From Chitinophaga pinensis (GTDB lineage: Bacteria > Planctomycetota > Phycisphaerae > Phycisphaerales > SM1A02), in assembly GCA_943329105.2 (NCBI GenBank), contig CALQCP020000048.1, positions 1 to 11,676 of the forward strand: a stretch of DNA of 11,676 nt, given 5' to 3'. Each line of letters begins with the position of its first letter. Positions within the stretch are counted from its first letter, which is position 1. The translations under genes and the position numbers were made by a program. Shown here piece by piece: positions 6,594 through 11,676 of this stretch. Under the pieces are notes generated by a model. That model saw only the letters and a list, made by a program, of their open reading frames with translations, made no database searches and was not told the DNA's origin.

Positions 6594-8210
6594 TCAGGCG
6601 ATGGCGCCGTTGACCGGCTCCGTCTCGTCCTTCAGTTCCGTCACCAAGACATCAGTCGTGAGCATCAGGCCCGCAACGCTTGCGGCATTCGTCAGCGCGG
6701 TCTTGGAGACCAATGCTGGATCGATGATGCCGGCCTTGACGAGGTCCTCGTACTTCTCGGTGGCAGCGTTGTAGCCGTAGCCACCCTTGCCCTCAAGGAC
6801 CTTCTCGCACACCAAGTCGCCGTCAACGCCAGCGTTCTGAGCGATCTGACGGGTCGGGGCGCGCAGGGCCTCGGCCACGATGTCAAATCCAAAGCGCTCA
6901 TCGCCCTTGGCCTTGGAACGCAGCGCCTGCACCGCCTCAATGGCGCGCAGGAAACTGACGCCGCCGCCGGGGACGTATCCCTCCTTGGCAGCAGCGCGCG
7001 TGGCATGGAGTGCGTCGTCGACGCGATCCTTGCGCTCCTTCATTTCCATTTCGGTAGCGCCGCCGACGTTGACGATGGCAACGCCGCCGCCGAGCTTGGC
7101 CATGCGCTCCTGCAGCTTCTCTTTGTCGTAGTCGCTGGTGGAACGGTCGTAGGCAGCCTGAATCTGACCGATGCGAGCCTCGATGTCCTTCTTCTTGCCG
7201 GCGCCTTCAACCATGACGGTCTCGTCCTTGTTGATGATCACCTTGCGAGCGCGACCGAGCTCAGACATCTCGATCGACTCGAGCGTGCGGCCCGTGTCGT
7301 TGGAGAGGAATGTGCCAGCGGTGAGCACCGCAATGTCGCCGAGCATGGCCGAACGACGATCGCCAAAGCCTGGAGCCTTGACGGCGCAGACCTGCAACAC
7401 GCCACGCAACTTGTTGACGACGAGTGCTGCAAGCGCCTCGTTCTCAACTTCTTCAGCGATGATCAATAGCGGCTTCTGGGCCGTGGCGATCTTGTTGAGG
7501 AGCGGCAAGAGGTCGGCCAGGTTGCCGATCTTCTTCTCAAAGATCAGGATGTACGGATTCTCAAGAACGCACTCGGCCTTCTTGGGGTCGGTCATGAAGT
7601 ACGGCGAGATGTAGCCCTTATCGAAGGACATGCCTTCAACGTAATCGAGGGTGGTCTCGTAGCCCTTGGCTTCTTCCACTTCGACCACGCCATCGGCGCC
7701 GACCTTGTGAATGGCCTCGGCGATGAGTTCGCCCATCGCAGCGTCATGATTGGCGCTGACGGTGGCAACCTTGACAAGGTCGCCCTTGCCGGCGCACTTG
7801 CGGGCGCTCTCGGTGATGGCGTTGCAAGCGATTTCTGCTGCATCATTGATGCCACGCTGCACAGCAACGGCGTTTGCGCCGGTAGCGATGTAGCGAAGGC
7901 CACCGTTGAAGATCGCAGCGGCGAGCACGGTGGCGGCAGTGGTGCCGTCGCCTGCAACATCGGCGGTCTTCTTGGCAACCTGCTGCACCATGCGTGCGCC
8001 CATGTTGGCGAACGGCTCGGCGAGCTCAACTTCCTTAGCGACGGTCACGCCGTCCTTGGTGACGTGGGGACTGCCCCAGCCCTTAGCGATCACCACGTTG
8101 CGACCCGTGGGTCCCATGGTGACTGCGACTGCTCGGGCGATCGCGTCGACGCCCTTCTTGAGCTCGGCCTGCGCGGCCGTGGTGAACTTCATTTGCTTGC
8201 TGTTAGCCAT
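6594..8210 (-). CDS. groEL: Chaperonin GroEL paralogue without Gly-Met tail
   Basis: This is a 60-kDa chaperonin subunit of 538 residues that folds clients in an ATP-driven double ring capped by GroES. Nucleotide-site motifs are present: VTMGPTGRN (30-38), TKDGVTVAKE (51-60), GDGTTA (87-92), the catalytic Asp399 in DRVDDALHATRAA, NAAT at 481-484 and Asp497 in GIIDP. Position 92 is Ala where E. coli has Thr91. Apical residues for client and GroES binding are largely kept (GYISPYF at 199-205, LLPLL at 234-238). The C-terminus ends EPVNGAIA, with none of the usual Gly-Gly-Met repeats, so the inner-cavity floor should differ from that of the other GroEL. AGGAAGG precedes the ATG by about 10 nt. 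It lies 83 bp after groES and ends at a terminator. It could be the housekeeping or a specialised paralogue; the sequence cannot decide. Confidence 0.96.
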   Translation of the reverse strand: MANSKQMKFTTAAQAELKKGVDAIARAVAVTMGPTGRNVVIAKGWGSPHVTKDGVTVAKEVELAEPFANMGARMVQQVAKKTADVAGDGTTAATVLAAAIFNGGLRYIATGANAVAVQRGINDAAEIACNAITESARKCAGKGDLVKVATVSANHDAAMGELIAEAIHKVGADGVVEVEEAKGYETTLDYVEGMSFDKGYISPYFMTDPKKAECVLENPYILIFEKKIGNLADLLPLLNKIATAQKPLLIIAEEVENEALAALVVNKLRGVLQVCAVKAPGFGDRRSAMLGDIAVLTAGTFLSNDTGRTLESIEMSELGRARKVIINKDETVMVEGAGKKKDIEARIGQIQAAYDRSTSDYDKEKLQERMAKLGGGVAIVNVGGATEMEMKERKDRVDDALHATRAAAKEGYVPGGGVSFLRAIEAVQALRSKAKGDERFGFDIVAEALRAPTRQIAQNAGVDGDLVCEKVLEGKGGYGYNAATEKYEDLVKAGIIDPALVSKTALTNAASVAGLMLTTDVLVTELKDETEPVNGAIA

Positions 8211-8293
8211 TGTTGGGAGGCCTTCCTAATTGTGTCTGCGGTGCAGAAAGTGTTGTGTGCTATGCAGGTATCGGTACTGCGATGTACGGCTAC

Positions 8294-8593
8294 TTAAGCG
8301 TCGAGGACGCCAAGCAATTCGCTCTCGCGCACGATGATGTGCTTGACGTTCTTGATTTCGACTTCGGTGCCGGCGTACTTGCCGAACACGACGGTGTCGC
8401 CCTTCTTCACGAGCATCTGCATGCGCGTGCCGTTGTCGAGCATCTTGCCTGGGCCCATGGCAACAACCTTGCCGTGCATGGGGCGTTCCTTGGCGCCTTC
8501 AGGAAGGAAGAGACCACTTGCAGTCTTGGTTTCGGCCTCAAGAGGCTTGACGAGGACGCGATCTTCGAGCGGGCGGACTTGTGTGCTGGACAT
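8294..8593 (-). CDS. groES: Co-chaperonin GroES
   Basis: GroES forms the heptameric lid of the GroEL chamber. The 99 residues match the family length. VRPLEDRVLVKPLE (6-19) is the conserved first strand region. The mobile loop that docks on GroEL is TKTASGLFLPEGAKERP (22-38), with the hydrophobic tripeptide LFL. The roof region and C-terminal strands (GDTVVFGKYAGTEV, then HIIVRESELLGVL) are intact. The ATG at 8593 is preferred because GGAG lies 9 nt upstream; an in-frame TTG at 8608 would add five residues and overlap that site. It stands between two groEL genes, 97 bp after one and 83 bp before the other, so this single lid probably serves both rings, unless another groES lies elsewhere. Confidence 0.97.
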   Translation of the reverse strand: MSSTQVRPLEDRVLVKPLEAETKTASGLFLPEGAKERPMHGKVVAMGPGKMLDNGTRMQMLVKKGDTVVFGKYAGTEVEIKNVKHIIVRESELLGVLDA

Positions 8594-8602
8594 TGTTGAT
8601 TT

Positions 8603-8606
8603 CTCC
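8603..8606 (-). promoter_or_regulatory. Ribosome binding site of groES
   Basis: GGAG on the minus strand (within TTGGAGAAA), 9 nt before the ATG at 8593. It fixes that start over the upstream in-frame TTG at 8608. Confidence 0.65.
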
Positions 8607-8624
8607 AAGAATTGAGCTGATGTT

Positions 8625-8673
8625 GAGTGAATGTTTATTGAATCGATTGAGTGTCGAGTGATTGTGCTGAGTG
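8625..8673. repeat. Four GAGTG direct repeats between groEL and groES
   Basis: GAGTG occurs at 8625-8629, 8649-8653, 8656-8660 and 8669-8673, all in the same orientation, within 49 bp of the 97-bp gap before groES. The half-site resembles part of the CIRCE heat-shock operator (GAGTGCTAA), but there is no opposing copy, so CIRCE itself is absent. It may be a regulator site or simple-sequence drift. Confidence 0.4.
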
Positions 8674-8690
8674 GTGCAATGGCCCTGGGC

Positions 8691-10388
8691 TTACATGCCC
8701 ATCATTCCGCCCATGCCACCCATTCCGCCCATACCACCCATTCCGCCCATGCCACCCATGCCGCCGCCGCCGTGGTCATGACCACCGCCTTCAGCTTCCG
8801 CGGGTTGCGGCTTCTCGGTGATGATGCAGTCGGTGGCAAGCAAGAGACCAGCAACGCTTGCAGCATTCTGCAGCGCGCAACGATCAACCTTGGCTGGGGT
8901 GATGACGCCGTCCTTCATCAGGTCGCCGTACTGACGGGTGAGGGCGTTGAAGCCTTCATTGCCCTTCATTTCCTTGACCTTTGAAACCACCACGGTTCCC
9001 TTTTCACCAGCGTTGTCAGCAATGGTGCGGAGCGGCACTTCAAGTGCTTCAGCAACCAAATCGACGCCGGCTTGCTCATCACCCTCAAGTTGCGCGCGCA
9101 ACTTCTTGAGTGATGGCAGCGCGCGGATGTACGCGGTGCCGCCACCGGCCAGGACGCCTTCGGCGATCGCAGCGCGGGTAGCGTGCAGTGCGTCTTCGAC
9201 GCGGGACTTCTTTTCCTTGAGTTCACTCTCGCTTGCTGCGCCAACCTTGATTTGCGCAACGCCGCCGGCGAGCTTGGCAAGACGCTCCTGGAGCTTCTCG
9301 CGGTCGTAATCACTCTCAGTGGTGTCGATTTCGCGACGGAGCTGTTCGCAACGAGCCTTGATTGCACTGGTTGAGCCAGCGCCTTCCACGATCGTGGTGT
9401 TCTCGCTGTCAACTTCAAGCTTCTTGGCTTGACCAAGATCAGCAAGCGTGATCTTGTCCAGGTCGATGCCAAGATCCTTCATGATTGGCTTGGCGCCGGT
9501 CAGCGTTGCGATGTCTTCAAGCATGGCACGACGGCGATCGCCGTAGCCCGGAGCCTTGACGGCGCAGACTTGCAACACGCCACGGAGCTTGTTGATGACC
9601 AGGGTACTGAGTGCTTCGCCAGTGATGTCTTCGGCGATGATCAGGAGCGGCTTCTTGCTCTCGACCACCTTCTCCAGGAACGGAACCAACTTGGTGACGC
9701 TGTCGATCTTGTCTTCGTAGATAAGAACGAGCACCTTGTCGAGCTCGACGCGCATCTTCTCAACGTCGGTCACGAAGTTCGGGCTGAGGTAGCCGCGGTC
9801 GAAGCGCATACCTTCAACAACATCAACCACGGTCTCAAGGCTCTTGCCTTCTTCAACGGTGATGACGCCGTCCTTGCCGACCTTCTTGAACGCTTCGGCC
9901 ATCATCTTGCCAACTTCAACATCGTTGTTGGCGCTGATGCTGGCGACGGCAGCGATACCGCCATCAACTTGGGCAACGGGCTTCGAAGCAGCTGCGAGTT
10001 CCTTCACCACGGTCTCGACCGCGCGACGCATGCCGCGGATGAGTGTGTTGGCGTCAGCGCCAGCAGCGAGCTGACGAAGTCCAGCCTTGAAGAGCGCCTC
10101 GGCGAGGACGGTGGCGGTGGTGGTGCCATCGCCGGCGTCGTCGGAGGTCTTGCTGGCGGCTTCCTTGACCAGCTTGGCGCCCATGTTCTCTACTTTGTTG
10201 CGGAGCTCAATCTCCTCAGCGACGCTGACGCCGTCCTTGGTGATGTTTGGTCCACCCCAACTGCGGTCCAAGACGGCGTTGCGGCCGCGTGGGCCGAGCG
10301 TGCTCTTGACGGCTGCTGCGAGTTTCTCGACTCCGGCGAGCAGCTGCTTGCGGGCGTCAGTGTCAAAGGCAAGTTCCTTCACGGGCAT
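8691..10388 (-). CDS. groEL: Chaperonin GroEL paralogue with Gly-Met tail
   Basis: This chaperonin subunit of 565 residues is the first gene of the minus-strand block. Nucleotide-binding motifs include STLGPRGRN (29-37), TKDGVSVAEE (50-59), GDGTTTATVL (86-95) and the catalytic Asp399 in SRVEDALHATRAA. Two pocket positions differ from E. coli: the Asp495 equivalent is Thr497 (GVITPAK), and NAAT is NALT (481-484). The apical client-binding Tyr203 equivalent is Asn204 (GYLSPNF). The C-terminus carries EGGGHDHGGGG followed by seven or so Gly-Gly-Met units (542-565), the canonical cavity-floor tail with an added His-Asp-His. GGAGA lies 9 nt before the ATG. Its distance from the other GroEL here suggests an old duplication or separate acquisition rather than a recent copy. 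ATPase function looks likely but should not be assumed to match E. coli. Confidence 0.97.
   Translation of the reverse strand: MPVKELAFDTDARKQLLAGVEKLAAAVKSTLGPRGRNAVLDRSWGGPNITKDGVSVAEEIELRNKVENMGAKLVKEAASKTSDDAGDGTTTATVLAEALFKAGLRQLAAGADANTLIRGMRRAVETVVKELAAASKPVAQVDGGIAAVASISANNDVEVGKMMAEAFKKVGKDGVITVEEGKSLETVVDVVEGMRFDRGYLSPNFVTDVEKMRVELDKVLVLIYEDKIDSVTKLVPFLEKVVESKKPLLIIAEDITGEALSTLVINKLRGVLQVCAVKAPGYGDRRRAMLEDIATLTGAKPIMKDLGIDLDKITLADLGQAKKLEVDSENTTIVEGAGSTSAIKARCEQLRREIDTTESDYDREKLQERLAKLAGGVAQIKVGAASESELKEKKSRVEDALHATRAAIAEGVLAGGGTAYIRALPSLKKLRAQLEGDEQAGVDLVAEALEVPLRTIADNAGEKGTVVVSKVKEMKGNEGFNALTRQYGDLMKDGVITPAKVDRCALQNAASVAGLLLATDCIITEKPQPAEAEGGGHDHGGGGMGGMGGMGGMGGMGGMGGMMGM
8694..8762 (-). 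repeat. Gly-Gly-Met coding tandem repeat of groEL
   Basis: This is a 9-bp-period tandem repeat (CCCATNCCN on the plus strand) that encodes the Gly-Gly-Met tail. The third-position bases vary between copies, so it is held by protein selection rather than by recent DNA slippage. Confidence 0.85.
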
Positions 10389-10404
10389 GGATCAGGTCTC
10401 CGAT

Positions 10405-10430
10405 ATATGGTGAATATGGTGAATATGGCG
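10405..10430. repeat. 9-bp tandem repeat in the groEL leader
   Basis: The unit ATATGGTGA occurs at 10405-10413 and 10414-10422, followed by a partial third copy, ATATGGCG, at 10423-10430. It lies 17 to 42 bp before the groEL ATG, in the 5' leader just ahead of the ribosome binding site. It is AU-rich compared with its surroundings and could keep the leader open or bind a regulator. Confidence 0.65.
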
Positions 10431-10555
10431 TGTTCTGCGTCGCCCCGAGCGGGTTCGCCCGTAGGTGCAGGGTGTAGGGATGCAACGGGTGTGCCAAACA
10501 GCCGGATGGACTGGGATTCTGGGAGATGTTGTGATCGCGGCCCTGTGTGGGCGGC

Positions 10556-10583
10556 ATAAATACATGTCTTAAATAGACTTAAG
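10556..10583 (-). promoter_or_regulatory. Candidate promoter/operator patch upstream of groEL
   Basis: This is a sharp AT-rich island in GC-rich DNA, about 170 bp before groEL. It contains two overlapping inverted repeats: GTCT-TAAAT-AGAC at 10566-10578 and CTTAA-N6-TTAAG at 10568-10583. On the minus strand, CCTTAA and TATTTA are 16 bp apart, a poor but possible sigma-70-like pair. Palindromes over a promoter suggest a repressor site. It could serve either of the divergent genes. Confidence 0.35.
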
Positions 10584-10669
10584 GGCACAATTGCCAGGTC
10601 GCCACCCCCAAAACTCGCCGTTGCCCATCCTGCCGCTCCCGCCACCCACCCCGGCGTTGCGGCGTGAAC

Positions 10670-10686
10670 GCTGCCAGATCGGCAGC
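10670..10686. other. Short perfect hairpin upstream of the sulfatase gene
   Basis: GCTGCC at 10670-10675 pairs with GGCAGC at 10681-10686 around the loop AGATC. No T-run follows on either strand, so it is not a clear terminator. It may be a palindromic operator or a leader hairpin of the sulfatase mRNA. Confidence 0.35.
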
Positions 10687-10795
10687 ACCCGGGATGAGGG
10701 AGTCCTCCCCATGTGGTCTGCCGAGAACTTCGTTAGAGTTTGCCCCTGTGGCTACTTTCCCCAGGGAATCCAAGAGCAGCCGGACAGCTCAATTT

Positions 10796-10804
10796 AGGAA
10801 GAGA
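10796..10804 (+). promoter_or_regulatory. Ribosome binding site of the sulfatase gene
   Basis: AGGAAGAGA, 9 nt before the ATG at 10814. This supports that start over the in-frame ATG four codons later. Confidence 0.7.
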
Positions 10805-10813
10805 CCGATCCCC

Positions 10814-11676
10814 ATGTCACCCACCATGTGCGCAACTGCCGCCTCCGTTCGTTTCCAACTCGCAACTGCCCTCCGCGGCTCAATCGCTGCGCTCGTGGCC
10901 GTTGCCATCGGCGTGTGCGCCATGCCGGCGTGCGCTCAGGCTGCCAAGGCACCCAGTAAGCAGCCCAACATCCTGGTGATTTGGGGTGACGACATTGGTC
11001 AGTTCAACATCAGTGCATACAACCAAGGCATGATGGGCTACAAGACGCCCAACATTGATCGCATCGCCAAAGAGGGCGCGCTCTTTACTGACTGGTATGG
11101 CCAGCAGAGTTGCACCGCTGGTCGCGCGGCGTTCATCACGGGGCAGTCTCCTATTCGTACTGGTCTCACCAAGGTTGGACTTCCTGGCGCACCCGAGGGA
11201 ATCAAAAAGGAAGACCCCACCATCGCCACGCTTCTGAAGGCGCGCGGCTACGTCACTGGTCAGTTCGGAAAGAATCACCTTGGCGATCGCGACGACATGC
11301 TTCCGACGGCGCACGGGTTCGATGAGTTCTTTGGCAATCTCTATCACCTGAATGCAGAGGAAGAACCCGAGAGCCCCGACTACCCAAAGAACCCAGAGTT
11401 CAAGAAGAAGTTCGGACCACGTGGTGTCATTCACAGTTTCGCGGACGGTCGCATTACTGATACGGGTCCGCTGACTAAGAAGCGCATGGAGACGATCGAT
11501 GAAGAAGTGAATGCAAAGGCATTGGACTTCCTTGACCGCGCCGCAAAGGACAATAAACCCTTCTTTATGTGGTGGAACTCCACCAAGATGCACATCTTCA
11601 CGCATCTCAAAGAAGGCGTTGCTGGCAAGACCGGACTGGGCATCTACGCCGACGGCAGGGTGGAACATGATCGCCA
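10814..11676 (+). CDS. Exported formylglycine-dependent sulfatase (partial, 3' end outside window)
   Basis: This enzyme hydrolyses sulfate esters, probably from sulfated polysaccharides or other organic sulfates, outside the cytoplasm. The 287 residues seen are the N-terminal part. Residues 1-42 form a signal peptide: an Arg-bearing start, a hydrophobic core around 22-37, and the Ala-rich site ACAQA. PNILVIWGDDIG (51-62) supplies the two metal-binding aspartates at 59-60. QSCTAGRAAFITGQ (98-111) contains the C-x-A-x-R signature, in which Cys100 is converted to formylglycine by a maturase. FGKNHLGD (151-158) is the next conserved active-site segment, with Lys153 and His155. The gene is cut by the right edge, so its C-terminal domain is unseen. 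It diverges from groEL. Families of such sulfatases are numerous in planctomycetes. The substrate cannot be told from this part. Confidence 0.93.
   Translation, partial: MSPTMCATAASVRFQLATALRGSIAALVAVAIGVCAMPACAQAAKAPSKQPNILVIWGDDIGQFNISAYNQGMMGYKTPNIDRIAKEGALFTDWYGQQSCTAGRAAFITGQSPIRTGLTKVGLPGAPEGIKKEDPTIATLLKARGYVTGQFGKNHLGDRDDMLPTAHGFDEFFGNLYHLNAEEEPESPDYPKNPEFKKKFGPRGVIHSFADGRITDTGPLTKKRMETIDEEVNAKALDFLDRAAKDNKPFFMWWNSTKMHIFTHLKEGVAGKTGLGIYADGRVEHDR

Larger units (their letters stand above)
10389..10813. other. Divergent intergenic region between groEL and the sulfatase gene
   Basis: These 425 bp contain no convincing gene. Near groEL there is a 9-bp tandem repeat (10405-10430); further out are a small CGGG-TTCG-CCCG hairpin (10450-10461), an AT-rich inverted-repeat patch (10556-10583) and a hairpin (10670-10686). 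It should hold the promoters for both divergent genes. I found no CIRCE element (TTAGCACTC-N9-GAGTGCTAA). Confidence 0.6.

Noticed and set aside
9429..10559. 376-codon plus-strand open frame
   Set aside because: It is antisense to groEL, produced by the codon use of that gene.
10880..11668. 262-codon minus-strand open frame
   Set aside because: It is antisense to the sulfatase, which has a signal peptide, a ribosome binding site and catalytic motifs.

Overview
The window reads as GC-rich bacterial chromosome, most likely from a planctomycete (Planctomycetota, perhaps the Phycisphaerae side). That placement is inferred from the gene mix and was not tested: a secreted formylglycine-type sulfatase, two unlike GroEL paralogues on either side of a single GroES, and no HrcA/CIRCE-style heat-shock control. 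Almost all of the sequence is coding, and eight of the nine genes lie on the minus strand.

Layout from right to left, which is the direction of transcription for the minus-strand genes. The right edge holds the 5' part of a plus-strand exported sulfatase (10814 to beyond the edge). A 425-bp divergent intergenic region separates it from the minus-strand block groEL (10388-8691, Gly-Met tail), groES (8593-8294), a second groEL (8210-6594, no Gly-Met tail), and a strong 13-bp stem-loop terminator (6536-6580). Next come dnaJ (6458-5214), grpE (5185-4592), an FmdB-type zinc-ribbon protein (4573-4013) and RNase R (3990-1555). The dnaJ-grpE-fmdB-rnr genes are 18 to 28 bp apart and are probably one operon. 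An exported transglutaminase-like protein (1452-343) follows after a 22-bp-period tandem repeat that overlaps the rnr stop codon.

Function: the block gathers protein folding (GroEL/ES, and the DnaJ and GrpE co-chaperones of DnaK) and structured-RNA decay (RNase R), which looks like a stress or proteostasis cluster. dnaK and hrcA, frequent partners of grpE and dnaJ, are not in the window, so the DnaK that DnaJ and GrpE serve must be encoded elsewhere.

The least explained part is the left end. Positions 1-342 contain no convincing gene but carry at least four strong stem-loops, two of them compound (18 and 12 base pairs). This looks like a structured RNA, and I could not match it to tmRNA, RNase P RNA, SRP RNA, 6S RNA, tRNA or a familiar riboswitch. 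It is the best candidate for something undescribed. Further points of interest are pocket and substrate-site differences between the two GroELs, a histidine-rich N-terminus on GrpE, a long low-complexity tail on the FmdB protein, and several short direct repeats in chaperone gene leaders.
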